Source of the DNA: Haloplanus aerogenes
GTDB lineage: Archaea; Halobacteriota; Halobacteria; Halobacteriales; Haloferacaceae
Direction of reading: 5' to 3'
Assembly: GCF_003856835.1 (NCBI RefSeq)
Contig: NZ_CP034145.1
Span: 806,001-870,000 of the forward strand
DNA: 64,000 nucleotides
Under the pieces are notes generated by a model. The model ran no database searches and was not told where the DNA came from. It worked only from the letters and a program-made list of their open reading frames with translations. Positions 25,360 to 34,976 of the stretch are shown one piece after another; position 1 is the stretch's first letter; the number at the start of each line of letters is the position of its first letter. The translations under genes and the position numbers were made by a program.

Positions 25360-25752
25360 ATGGACGTCTTCGTCTACGGGACGCTCACCGAACCCGAACG
25401 CGTGTCGGCGGTGGTCGACTCCTTCGTCTTCGTCGGTGCCGCGGTACTAGAGGGCTGTCACCCCGTCACCGGCCGGTATCCGACGCTCGCGCCCGGCGGC
25501 GAGACGGCCGGTCGCCTCCTCCGCACGGACGACATCGAGGCCCTCGACGCCTACGAGGGTGTCGATTCAGGCCTCTACGTCCGTGTCTCGGCCCAGCGCA
25601 CCGACGGCGGGACGGCGGCCGTCTACGTCGGTGATCCCGACCGGCTCGACACCGACGAGTCGGTCGAGTGGCCCGGTGACGGTCCCTTCCCCGCCCGTGT
25701 CCGCCGCTACTTCGACGCCGGACCGGCGGTCGTTCGGCCGGAACACTCTTGA
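25360..25752 (+). CDS. gamma-glutamylcyclotransferase-like (AIG2-family) protein
   Basis: A 130-residue protein with the family opening DVFVYGTLTEPERV (YGTL substrate loop at residues 6-9), then the glycine- and proline-rich core HPVTGRYPTLAPGG and the acidic DAYEGVDSGLYVR strand (Glu near residue 66 as likely catalytic base). The family cyclises gamma-glutamyl amines or acts on gamma-glutamyl peptides. In haloarchaea, which contain gamma-glutamylcysteine, such an activity is plausible. It lies 30 bp after citrate synthase and probably shares its transcript. Confidence 0.85.
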   Translation: MDVFVYGTLTEPERVSAVVDSFVFVGAAVLEGCHPVTGRYPTLAPGGETAGRLLRTDDIEALDAYEGVDSGLYVRVSAQRTDGGTAAVYVGDPDRLDTDESVEWPGDGPFPARVRRYFDAGPAVVRPEHS

Positions 25753-25913
25753 TGGCTCGCCGTCACCCCGGTCACCACCTCGACGCTGTCGTCTACTTTC
25801 ACTTTCACCGCGCCTTCATGACGTTTATATCCCTCCACTACAATCGGATAGACGCACGTCACACGCGTGCATTCCCCCTTCCTCACACTCCGGAGCCGTA
25901 GCGCTGCGCCGGA

Positions 25914-25924
25914 CTACATAAACC
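25914..25924 (+). promoter_or_regulatory. TATA-like box of threonine deaminase
   Basis: The ACTACATAAAC stretch lies about 25 bp before the ATG at 25945 and supports a leaderless start there. A second AT-rich box (GTTTATATCC) occurs near 25821-25831, so there may be two promoters in this 192-bp gap. Confidence 0.45.
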
Positions 25925-25944
25925 GTTAACAGCCACCGACGGGT

Positions 25945-27183
25945 ATGGGTGGTATGATCTCGTACGAGGACGTACTCGACGCCCGAGACCGGGTCGCGGG
26001 CGTCGCGCGTCACACACCACTGGAGTATTCGTTCGCCTTCTCGGAGATGACCGGGGCGGAGGTCCACCTCAAACTGGAGAACTTTCAGCGCACGGGCGCG
26101 TTCAAGATCCGCGGCGCGATCAACCGGATCGAGACGCTCTCCGACGAGGCGAAGGCGGCGGGCGTCGTCACCGCGAGCGCCGGCAACCACGCGCAGGGCG
26201 TCGCGCTCGCGGCCACGCGGGCGGGTGTCGATTCGAAGATCGTCATGCCCGAACACGCGCCGGTGTCGAAGGTGAAAGCCACCGAGCGCTACGGGGGCGA
26301 GGTCGTCCTCCACGGAGCGGACTACAGCGAGGCGCAGGCGGAAGCCCACCGGATCGAACGCGAGGAGGGGCGCACGTACGTCCACGCCTTCGACGACGAG
26401 ATGGTGATGGCCGGGCAGGGGACCATCGGCCTCGAAATCGTCGAGGACTGCCCCGAAGTGGACACCGTCATCGTCCCCATCGGCGGCGGCGGCCTGATCT
26501 CGGGTATCGCGACGGCGGTGAAGGCTCACGATCCGGACGTGCGCGTGATCGGCGTACAGGCCGAGGGCGCCTCCAGCGCCGCCGAATCGCTGCGGAAAGG
26601 CGAGATCTACGAGCGCGAGAGCGTCGACACCATCGCGGACGGTATCGCCACCCGGCGCATCGGTGATCGCACGTTCGAGGTGATCAAAGAGCGCGTCGAC
26701 GAGGTGGTGACCATCGACGACGAGTCCATCGCCATCGCGCTGACTTACCTGCTCGAACGCGAGAAGGCGCTCGCGGAGGGTGCAGGGGCGATTTCGCTCG
26801 CCGCTCTCCTGTCTGGCGCCATCGAGTACGAGGAGGGCGAGGTCATCGTCCCCGCGCTCTGTGGCGGGAACATCGACCTCAACGTGCTGACGACGGTGGT
26901 GATGCGCGGGCTGGTGGCAACGGGCCGCTACCTCCGCTTCCGTACCATCCTGAAAGATCAGCCGGGCGCGCTGGTCGAACTCGGCACGATCATCGCGGAC
27001 CTCCGCGCGAACATCACGGCCTTCCACCACGACCGCACGTCGCGGGACGTGGCGATGAACGACGCGCGGGTCGAACTCGAAGTCGAGACGCGGGGGCCGG
27101 AGCACGTCGACGAACTCCTCTCCGCACTCCGGGACGCGGGCTACGAGGTCGAAATCGTCAACGGCTACCAGATGTCGGTCTGA
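25945..27183 (+). CDS. ilvA: threonine ammonia-lyase (biosynthetic or catabolic)
   Basis: A 412-residue PLP-dependent threonine deaminase giving 2-oxobutyrate for isoleucine. The PLP-lysine motif is FQRTGAFKIRGA (Lys near residue 54), with SAGNHAQGVALAA as the substrate loop and IVPIGGGGLISG as the phosphate-binding glycine loop. A C-terminal ACT domain (from about residue 330: LKDQPGALVELGTIIADLRANI) indicates allosteric control by an amino acid. The alternative start is the ATG at 25954. The stop codon (27181-27183) overlaps the palindromic element that follows. Confidence 0.93.
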   Translation: MGGMISYEDVLDARDRVAGVARHTPLEYSFAFSEMTGAEVHLKLENFQRTGAFKIRGAINRIETLSDEAKAAGVVTASAGNHAQGVALAATRAGVDSKIVMPEHAPVSKVKATERYGGEVVLHGADYSEAQAEAHRIEREEGRTYVHAFDDEMVMAGQGTIGLEIVEDCPEVDTVIVPIGGGGLISGIATAVKAHDPDVRVIGVQAEGASSAAESLRKGEIYERESVDTIADGIATRRIGDRTFEVIKERVDEVVTIDDESIAIALTYLLEREKALAEGAGAISLAALLSGAIEYEEGEVIVPALCGGNIDLNVLTTVVMRGLVATGRYLRFRTILKDQPGALVELGTIIADLRANITAFHHDRTSRDVAMNDARVELEVETRGPEHVDELLSALRDAGYEVEIVNGYQMSV

Positions 27184-27264
27184 TACGGATTATTGCAACT
27201 GTTTACCGGTAGTTCGCCGAGACGGTCCGTCGAACTACCGGTACTGACTTACAGTAAACCGTAT
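27183..27264. repeat. palindromic element, copy 1
   Basis: Imperfect 34-bp inverted arms (27183-27216 and 27231-27264; 27 of 34 positions match) around a 14-base loop. The outer ends read ATACGG and CCGTAT and the inner arms ACCGGTAGTTCG. A related copy lies at 56397-56478. In both, the first A is the last base of a TGA stop codon. It could act as a transcription terminator or be a small MITE-like element. Confidence 0.75.
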
Positions 27265-27308
27265 GAGTCGGACACCACGCTTAATCCTCCACCGACTCAC
27301 CTTCGACC

Positions 27309-29015
27309 ATGGCCGCCGGCATCGAAGCCGAACTGCTGGATCTGCTCGGCGTGTTCATTCTCGCGGCAGGTGTCGGCGTCGGCGTCGCCAAAGTCGGGAA
27401 GTTCCCCTACACCATCGCGCTCCTGCTCGCGGGACTCACCGCCTCGGTGCTCGGCGTCGAATTCGGCATCGCACTCTCACACGACATCATCCTCTTCGTT
27501 CTCCTGCCGCCGCTGTTGTTCGAGGGCGCTGCCACGACCGACCTCGAACAGTTCCGGACGAACCTCTCGCCGATCCTCGCGCTCGCCGTCGTCGGGCTGA
27601 TTCTCTCGGTGCTCGTACTGGGCTACGTCGGCCAGTACGCGTTCGGGTTCCCGCTGCTCGTCTCGCTCCTGTTCGCCGCGATGGTGTTGCCGACGGACCC
27701 GGTGTCGGTGCTCGCGCTGTTCGACGAACTGGGCGCGCCGGATCGCCTCGCGACGCTCGTCGAGGGTGAGAGCCTGCTGAACGACGGGGTCGGCGTCGTC
27801 GTCTTCTCGGCGCTTCTGGCGCTCGTTCAGGAGGCAGGCGGCGGCGCCGTCGCGTTCACACCCGGCCTGATCGTCGAGGTGAGCGTCGGTATCGTCGTCG
27901 CCAGCGCCGGAGGGACGGTCGTGGGCCTCGCCGCCGGCTACCTCGTCTACCGGGTGATGATCAACCTCGACGAGCACATGACCGAAATCGTCCTCACGGC
28001 GATTCTCGCGTACGGGAGTTTCCTGGTGGCCGAACACTACCTCGGCGTTTCGGGCGTCATCGCCACCGTCGTCGCGGGGCTGTTCATCGGCAATCGGGGC
28101 GCGGAGTACGCGATGACCCCCCGGACCAAGATTTCGGTCTTCAACACGTGGGAGACGGCGGCCTTCATCGTCAACACGTTCATCTTCGTGGCTATCGGGA
28201 CGACGACGCCGGTCCAGCAACTCCTCGCCCACGGTCGGTTAATCGCGCTCGCCGCCGTCCTCGTCCTCGTGGTCCGTGCGCTGGCGGTCTATCCGATCAC
28301 GGCGCTCGTGAACTGGCTCCGGCCAATCGACGTATCTCTCGACTACCAGCACGTGATGGTCTGGGGCGGCCTCCACGCCTCCATCCCCATCGCGCTCGTC
28401 CTCGGCCTGCCGCGGACGCTGCCGTCCGGCGCGCCCTTCCCCTACCGCGAGGAGTTGCGCGCCATGGTGTTCGGCGTCGCCGCGTTCAGCCTCGTCGTGC
28501 AGGGGCTCTCGATGGGGCGGCTACTCGACCGGCTGGGTATCGTCACGCGCGCCCCGGCGACCGAGGTGTACGAACTGCTGGTCGGGCGGTCGAAAGCCGT
28601 TTCCGGCGCGCTCGACGCCGCCGAGGAACTCTACGGCTTGGGCCAGCTCTCCCGAACGACCTACGAGGACTTCACCGCGGAGTACGAGCGCGAACGGGGG
28701 GACCTCGACGAGGCGATCCAGAAACTCCTGAACGAGTACCCCGAACTCAGGCACGAGGAGTATCTCACGGGCGAGCGTCAGGTGCTTCAGCGGGAGAAAA
28801 GCGCCGTCATGGACGCGGTACGATCGGGGGCCATCGCCGACGACGTGGGGGACCGCCTCATCGACGAAGTCGACCTCAAACTCGATCGGGTGCGGTCGGG
28901 TGAATCCACCGTCGGCGAGGACGAAGAAGCCTACGAGGAGTTCTGGCGGACCCGCGCGGCGGAGTTCGGCCTCGACGTGGCTGAACTCGACGACGAGGAC
29001 GCGGACGAGGCGTAG
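27309..29015 (+). CDS. CPA1-type sodium/proton antiporter
   Basis: A 568-residue membrane protein with about 12 hydrophobic helices followed by a ~160-residue hydrophilic C-terminal domain rich in Glu/Asp/Arg. Antiporter signatures are visible: LPPLLFEGA (66-74), PTDPVSVLALF (128-138, ion-binding Asp) and EGESLLNDGVGVV (152-164, the ND pair of electroneutral CPA1 exchangers). It probably exchanges Na+ or K+ for H+ at the cytoplasmic membrane. The C-terminal tail may regulate it. The start at 27309 (MAAGIEAEL) lies 45 bp after the palindromic element. Confidence 0.9.
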   Translation: MAAGIEAELLDLLGVFILAAGVGVGVAKVGKFPYTIALLLAGLTASVLGVEFGIALSHDIILFVLLPPLLFEGAATTDLEQFRTNLSPILALAVVGLILSVLVLGYVGQYAFGFPLLVSLLFAAMVLPTDPVSVLALFDELGAPDRLATLVEGESLLNDGVGVVVFSALLALVQEAGGGAVAFTPGLIVEVSVGIVVASAGGTVVGLAAGYLVYRVMINLDEHMTEIVLTAILAYGSFLVAEHYLGVSGVIATVVAGLFIGNRGAEYAMTPRTKISVFNTWETAAFIVNTFIFVAIGTTTPVQQLLAHGRLIALAAVLVLVVRALAVYPITALVNWLRPIDVSLDYQHVMVWGGLHASIPIALVLGLPRTLPSGAPFPYREELRAMVFGVAAFSLVVQGLSMGRLLDRLGIVTRAPATEVYELLVGRSKAVSGALDAAEELYGLGQLSRTTYEDFTAEYERERGDLDEAIQKLLNEYPELRHEEYLTGERQVLQREKSAVMDAVRSGAIADDVGDRLIDEVDLKLDRVRSGESTVGEDEEAYEEFWRTRAAEFGLDVAELDDEDADEA

Positions 29016-29124
29016 GCCGTGCGTACCGACCGCCAGACGAACGAATCGACCGACGGCGATGGCGACTACGGCAGGAATTCCGCGGACCTGTGCTTTTAAA
29101 CGCGTCCCCCGCGACCGACTCACC

Positions 29125-29505
29125 GTGAAACGAACCATCAGCACCGACGACGCTCCCGCCGCGGTCGGCGCGTACAGTCAGGCAACCACGAACGGCTCGC
29201 TGCTCTTCACCGCGGGACAGCTCCCGCTGACGACGGACGGCGACCTCCTCGACGACGAGAGCGTCGCCACCCAGACCGAGCAGTCCCTCGACAATGTGAT
29301 GGCGATTCTCGCCGAGGAGGGTGCGGACGCGAGCGACCTCCTGAAGGTGACCATCTTCCTCGACGACATCGAGGACTTCGACGAGATGAACGAGACGTAC
29401 GCGACGTATTTCGACGACGAGCCACCGGCCCGGAGCGCCGTCGAGGTAGGTAACGTCCCGAAGGGCGCGGCGCTCGAAATCGAAGCCATCGCCGACGTGG
29501 AGTGA
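29125..29505 (+). CDS. ridA: RidA-family enamine/imine deaminase
   Basis: A 126-residue Rid-family protein that hydrolyses reactive 2-aminoacrylate and related imines released by PLP enzymes such as the nearby threonine deaminase. AVGAYSQATTNGSLLFTAGQLPL (about residues 13-35) is the family N-terminus. The substrate-binding arginine occurs in PARSAVEV and the terminal glutamate in KGAALEIEAIA. I chose the GTG at 29125 because the family begins with a KRTIST-like segment and the upstream frame is arginine-rich and non-conserved. Confidence 0.92.
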   Translation: MKRTISTDDAPAAVGAYSQATTNGSLLFTAGQLPLTTDGDLLDDESVATQTEQSLDNVMAILAEEGADASDLLKVTIFLDDIEDFDEMNETYATYFDDEPPARSAVEVGNVPKGAALEIEAIADVE

Positions 29506-29605
29506 ACCTGTCGGCGGTCGCTGTTTCGGGATAGTCGTTATCCCAAGACGACTATCGGTATCGACTTACAGCCGGCAGTCCGAACGACCGGCAGGTAAAT
29601 CCCCG

Positions 29606-29806
29606 ATGAACGCGCGACACAAATCCAGCCTCCTGTGGGGGCTCGTTGGTACGCTCGCTTTCCTCGTGCTCGTACAGGGCTACCACCTGCTCGTCGCGCC
29701 ACTGGCCGTCCGTGCCACGATTATCGGTGGTCTCGCGCTCCTCGTCGGCGCGGTGGCGGCCGGGGTCACCCACGTCCTCGAACCGCGACTAAACGGAAGG
29801 AGTTAA
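29606..29806 (+). CDS. small two-helix membrane protein, unknown
   Basis: A 66-residue protein with two hydrophobic helices (about residues 8-28 and 36-55) and short basic ends. I do not recognise a family. It ends 28 bp before tRNA-Ser on the same strand. Its composition matches neighbouring genes, so it is plausible as coding, but the case rests on frame and topology only. Confidence 0.6.
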   Translation: MNARHKSSLLWGLVGTLAFLVLVQGYHLLVAPLAVRATIIGGLALLVGAVAAGVTHVLEPRLNGRS

Positions 29807-29834
29807 AAGGTCGAGCGGTTAGTCGTAACTGCGA

Positions 29835-29915
29835 GCCGGGATGGCCGAGTGGTAAGGCGCACGCCTGGAAAGCGTGTTCCCTCAGGGATCCAGGGTTCAA
29901 ATCCCTGTCCCGGCG
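29835..29915 (+). tRNA. tRNA-Ser (anticodon GGA)
   Basis: An 81-nt cloverleaf. The acceptor strands GCCGGGA and TCCCGGC pair (discriminator G). The anticodon arm is CACGC-CTGGAAA-GCGTG, reading GGA for Ser (UCC/UCU). A long variable arm (TTCCCTCAGGGA region) is typical of serine tRNAs. The T-arm AGGG-TTCAAAT-CCCT follows. No CCA is encoded. Confidence 0.95.
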
Positions 29916-29962
29916 CTTCTCTCGCGAACTGATGCCGGATAGCCGTGGCTCCCGGTGCGACG

Positions 29963-30157
29963 CTAACTCATCGCGTCTCTGGGCATGATCAGGTGACCGC
30001 CGCAGGCCGGACAGCGGTCCAGCGACCCCGTCACGCCCGTCGTCGTCCGGAACTCGTCGTAGTCGCAGTCGGTACAGACCCACTCGGCAACGTGTTTCTC
30101 GATCGGACTCGGGGCTGGTTCCACGGCAGGGTCGGTGCGGCCCTCTTTGAGGGACAT
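29963..30157 (-). CDS. small zinc-ribbon protein
   Basis: A 64-residue protein with one zinc ribbon made of CTDCDYD (about residues 28-34) and CPACGGH (about 49-55). Haloarchaea encode many such small zinc-finger proteins; some affect gene expression or stress responses, but this one is not recognised. The start at 30157 (MSLKEGR) removes a short, non-conserved extension. It is divergent from the next small gene, across a region with overlapping inverted repeats. Confidence 0.75.
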   Translation of the reverse strand: MSLKEGRTDPAVEPAPSPIEKHVAEWVCTDCDYDEFRTTTGVTGSLDRCPACGGHLIMPRDAMS

Positions 30158-30246
30158 GGTAACGCCTCTCACTCCACCTACTTAACACACACGCCAATTA
30201 TAGTCGAAAAGGTGCCTCATCGGATGAAATTGGGGCAAATAGTGAA

Positions 30247-30290
30247 ATACATCGCCGATAAGTGATGTATCGAGTGATTGTTCACTCGAT
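30247..30290. promoter_or_regulatory. overlapping inverted repeats in a divergent intergenic region
   Basis: Two perfect dyads share their middle bases: 7-bp arms ATACATC (30247-30253) and GATGTAT (30264-30270), and 9-bp arms ATCGAGTGA (30269-30277) and TCACTCGAT (30282-30290) with a TTGT loop. The 245-bp region (30158-30402) lies between two divergent small genes, so an operator or hairpin is plausible. Confidence 0.4.
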
Positions 30291-30402
30291 TATCTTCTCG
30301 TCGACGTTCACACCCCGACCCGTTTCCGTCTGCCGATACTGTTCACGCCGCTGAGAATCGGAGAAAGGTTCATGTGTCGGGCGCGCGTGGGTTTGCGTGA
30401 CA

Positions 30403-30561
30403 ATGCCTGACACGAAAAGTGGCCGCGAGCGGAACGGCAAGAACAAGCGCCAACAGCTACGCCAGCGGCTGTACGAGCAGGAAATGGAATCCCTCAACGA
30501 GGACGCGGACCTGCCGGAGTTCGGCGAGGGTGAGGAGGACCTCGCGACCGACGAAGTGTAG
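30403..30561 (+). CDS. very small charged protein (52 aa), unknown
   Basis: The ATG at 30403 opens a 52-residue frame ending in TAG at 30559-30561. The protein is basic at its N-terminus (GRERNGKNKRQQLRQRL) and acidic at its C-terminus (GEGEEDLATDEV), as expected for a helical nucleic-acid- or ribosome-associated protein. I do not know the family. The frame keeps high third-position GC and is not overlapped by a better candidate. Confidence 0.65.
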   Translation: MPDTKSGRERNGKNKRQQLRQRLYEQEMESLNEDADLPEFGEGEEDLATDEV

Positions 30562-30640
30562 TAGTCCTCGACCGCCCGACTGCAGTCCACCCACCGCGCG
30601 GTCGGCGCTCTTATCACGGCCCCGCCCGAATCCGTCGGTC

Positions 30641-31036
30641 GTGCCACTCCGTGCGAACTACGCGACGATGTACGTCGGCGCGCAACTCGCGCCGGAGACG
30701 CGGGAACTCGACCTCGATTGGGCCACCAACGTCGGCGACGAGACCGAACTCCACGAGTTCGACGTGCCGACCGACGACGCCACCGACGGCTACGTCGGGA
30801 TTCAGGCGTTCGACGTGGGTGAGTACGGCCACGAGATCCTAGTCAACGGTGAACCGATGAGCGGGTTCGACATCCCACCGAACGACGGCTGGCAGTACTG
30901 GGTCGACACGTTCGGCGACAGCGTCGGCCTCGTCGAAGGCGCCAACACCCTCCAGATCGTCCGCGACACCGACACCCGCGACGCCTTCGCCGTCGGCACC
31001 GTCACCGTCCACTGGAAGGAACCCGACGGCGCCTGA
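30641..31036 (+). CDS. conserved haloarchaeal protein, unknown
   Basis: A 131-residue acidic protein with a beta-strand-rich pattern (YVGAQLAP, LDLDWATNVGDE, HEILVNGEPMSGF, NTLQIVRDTDTRDAFAVGTVTVHWKEP), which suggests a beta-sandwich. No active-site motif or membrane helix is seen. I use the GTG at 30641; an internal ATG (30668) is an alternative. It is followed by a 190-bp gap and the thermosome promoter. Function unknown. Confidence 0.7.
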   Translation: MPLRANYATMYVGAQLAPETRELDLDWATNVGDETELHEFDVPTDDATDGYVGIQAFDVGEYGHEILVNGEPMSGFDIPPNDGWQYWVDTFGDSVGLVEGANTLQIVRDTDTRDAFAVGTVTVHWKEPDGA

Positions 31037-31189
31037 TCGATTACTTAAACCCGTCCGACGCCCGATTCGTTTTCGTCGTCTCGGTTCGTGATAACAGTTG
31101 ACAATCGACTCGACGAGGCGCTCACGTCTGGGGATTCTTCGGAACTGCGCGCGCTCTGTGCCTGCTCCCTCCGGGCCCGACATCACTTA

Positions 31190-31200
31190 CTTTTATATAG
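31190..31200 (+). promoter_or_regulatory. TATA box of the thermosome gene
   Basis: A strong CTTTTATATAG box about 27-35 bp before the ATG at 31227, the best TATA match in the window, consistent with a highly expressed, probably leaderless or very short-leader transcript. Confidence 0.6.
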
Positions 31201-31226
31201 AAGGACAAACAATCGTTCGGTGAACT

Positions 31227-32897
<1,671 letters not shown>

Positions 32898-32969
32898 GTT
32901 CGGCCACACACGCTCTCTCTCTCCCGAATCGACACAAAGCCCTTATTTTTGCCGGCGGTACGACGTGCC

Positions 32970-33944
32970 ATGCCCTCCAGCAGACGCGCCCTCCTGACCA
33001 GCGTCGGCGCCGCCCTGACCGGACTGGCCGGGTGTCTCGACGGGTCCGACGATGGGCCGACGGATTCGACGGCGACGACGACACCGACACCAACGTCGAC
33101 GGCAACGCCGGACTCGACGCCAACAGACACGCCCGCCGGCGAACGTCTCACGCTCGGCGAGTCCCTGTCGCTCGACGGGGTGACGCTCACCGTCTCCGAC
33201 CTCGTGACTGCTCACTCGGCCCGCTACCTGACCGCACCCGACGCCATGGGAGTGGCCACCACGAGAAGCAACCAGTTCGTCTTCGTCGATGTGTCGGCCC
33301 GCGGCGAGGGTCTGCCACCCGCGCCACACCGGTTCGCGCTCGTCGCCGACGGCGACTACTACGGCTCCGGCATCGCGTTCATTGGCCCCGCCCGCGTCGA
33401 CGCGCCCGTGACCGGCCGCCGGTACACCGACTCGAACCCGGATGGCCACGTCGGCTTCCGCGTCCCCTCTCCTCTCGACGCCGAGTCGGTGGCGGTGATC
33501 CTCGGTGGGGGCCCGGAGGTGACCGATATGCAGCCGGACGACGGCACCGTTCGCGCCCGGTGGCAGATCCCCGAATCGGCGCTCGCCCCCCTCCGTTCCC
33601 CACCCCCCACGTTCGAGACGACGATCACCGTCCCCGACAGCGTCGCCGCCGACGAGACGATCACCGTCCGCCTCGACGTGACGAACACGGGCGACGGCGA
33701 CGGCACCTTCTACGGCGCGCTCAACCACCAGGGGCCGCTCTACGCCGCCGATCCGTTCACGTTCTCGCTCCCGGCCGGCGAGTCGACGACACACGAAATC
33801 CCGGTCGGTTACTACCGCGGCAGCGACTTGCCGCCCGAACGCGTGCAGTTCAGTGTCGTCGGGTACGCCCTCTCGGAGTCCTTCGACGTGCGGATCGAGG
33901 GTGGTGGGACGCCCGACGGGACGACGACGGACGTTCCCGGATAA
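32970..33944 (+). CDS. Tat-exported lipoprotein, unknown function
   Basis: A 324-residue secreted protein. The N-terminus SSRRALLTSVGAALTGLAGC carries a twin arginine and a lipobox ending in Cys, typical of haloarchaeal Tat lipoproteins. A threonine/proline-rich linker (residues 30-60) follows, then two beta-rich segments with conserved-looking strands (for example FETTITVPDSVAADETITVRLDVTNTGDGDG, which resembles a CARDB/Ig-like fold). It probably sits on the outer face of the cell membrane. I chose the ATG at 32970; the frame upstream adds only seven residues. Confidence 0.8.
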   Translation: MPSSRRALLTSVGAALTGLAGCLDGSDDGPTDSTATTTPTPTSTATPDSTPTDTPAGERLTLGESLSLDGVTLTVSDLVTAHSARYLTAPDAMGVATTRSNQFVFVDVSARGEGLPPAPHRFALVADGDYYGSGIAFIGPARVDAPVTGRRYTDSNPDGHVGFRVPSPLDAESVAVILGGGPEVTDMQPDDGTVRARWQIPESALAPLRSPPPTFETTITVPDSVAADETITVRLDVTNTGDGDGTFYGALNHQGPLYAADPFTFSLPAGESTTHEIPVGYYRGSDLPPERVQFSVVGYALSESFDVRIEGGGTPDGTTTDVPG

Positions 33945-33989
33945 GCCTGTTGCATAACTGATACCTTCGTCGAGGGGCTAGTCGCTCGT

Positions 33990-34976
33990 ATGGAGACCCT
34001 GCTCCTCGACGCCGACGTGGTGGCGTCGCACACCCCGATGACGGCCGTCGTCGACGCCGTCGAGACGGCGTTCGCGGCCCACGCCCGCGGCGACGCGGTG
34101 ATGCCGCCGAAGTCGTACGTCGATCTCCCGCAGTACGACGGCGACTTCCGGTCGATGCCGGCGTATCTGCAGGCAGCGGACTGGGACGCGGCGGGCGTGA
34201 AGTGGGTGAACTCCCACCCGAACAATCGGGCACGCTACGCCCTCCCGACGGTCATGGGGACGATGATCTACTCCGACCCCGAGACGGCGTTTCCGCTGGC
34301 CATCATGGACGGGACGACGCTGACGACCCGGCGGACGGGCGCGGCGGCGGCCGTCGCCACCGACCACCTCGCCGTTCGGGATGCCAGCACGCTCGGCTTG
34401 GTCGGCGCGGGCGTCCAGTCGCACGCCCAACTCGACGCCATCCTGACGGTCCGGCCCATCGAGACGGTGGTCGTGGCCGATGCCGACGCCGACCGTGCCC
34501 GGGAGTTCGTCGAGGCGGTCAGTGACCGGGTGACGGCGCGTGTCGGCTCCATTCCCGAGGCGGCCGCCTGCGACATCCTCTCCACCGTCACGCCCGTCGA
34601 GGAGCCGATCGTCGACGCCGACGTGGTCGGCGAGCACACGCACGTCAACGCCATCGGCGCCGACGCTGCGGGCAAACACGAACTCGCCGACGACCTGCTG
34701 GCCGCCGCGAAAATCGTCGTCGACGACCGGGAACAGTGCACTCACTCCGGCGAGATCAACGTCCCCTACCGCGAGGGACGGCTCACCGACGACGACATTC
34801 ACGCCACGCTGGGCGAGGTGGTCGTCGGCGAGGCGACGGGGCGAACCGACGCGGACGGCGTGACCGTCTTCGACAGCACCGGCCTCGCGATTCAGGACGT
34901 GGCGGCCGCCCACGTCGCCTACGAACGCGCCGCCGCGGCCGGGGCGGGCGTGTCGTTCGACCTCCTCGGGCTCTAG
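33990..34976 (+). CDS. ornithine cyclodeaminase / alanine dehydrogenase family enzyme
   Basis: A 328-residue mu-crystallin-type NAD(P)-dependent enzyme. The Rossmann fold LGLVGAGVQSHAQLDAI (about residues 132-148) and the KWVNSHPNN substrate region (71-79) are present. Members deaminate ornithine to proline, reduce ketimines or act as alanine dehydrogenases; the substrate here is not clear. Its stop overlaps that of the convergent esterase gene by 4 bp (34973-34976). Confidence 0.85.
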   Translation: METLLLDADVVASHTPMTAVVDAVETAFAAHARGDAVMPPKSYVDLPQYDGDFRSMPAYLQAADWDAAGVKWVNSHPNNRARYALPTVMGTMIYSDPETAFPLAIMDGTTLTTRRTGAAAAVATDHLAVRDASTLGLVGAGVQSHAQLDAILTVRPIETVVVADADADRAREFVEAVSDRVTARVGSIPEAAACDILSTVTPVEEPIVDADVVGEHTHVNAIGADAAGKHELADDLLAAAKIVVDDREQCTHSGEINVPYREGRLTDDDIHATLGEVVVGEATGRTDADGVTVFDSTGLAIQDVAAAHVAYERAAAAGAGVSFDLLGL

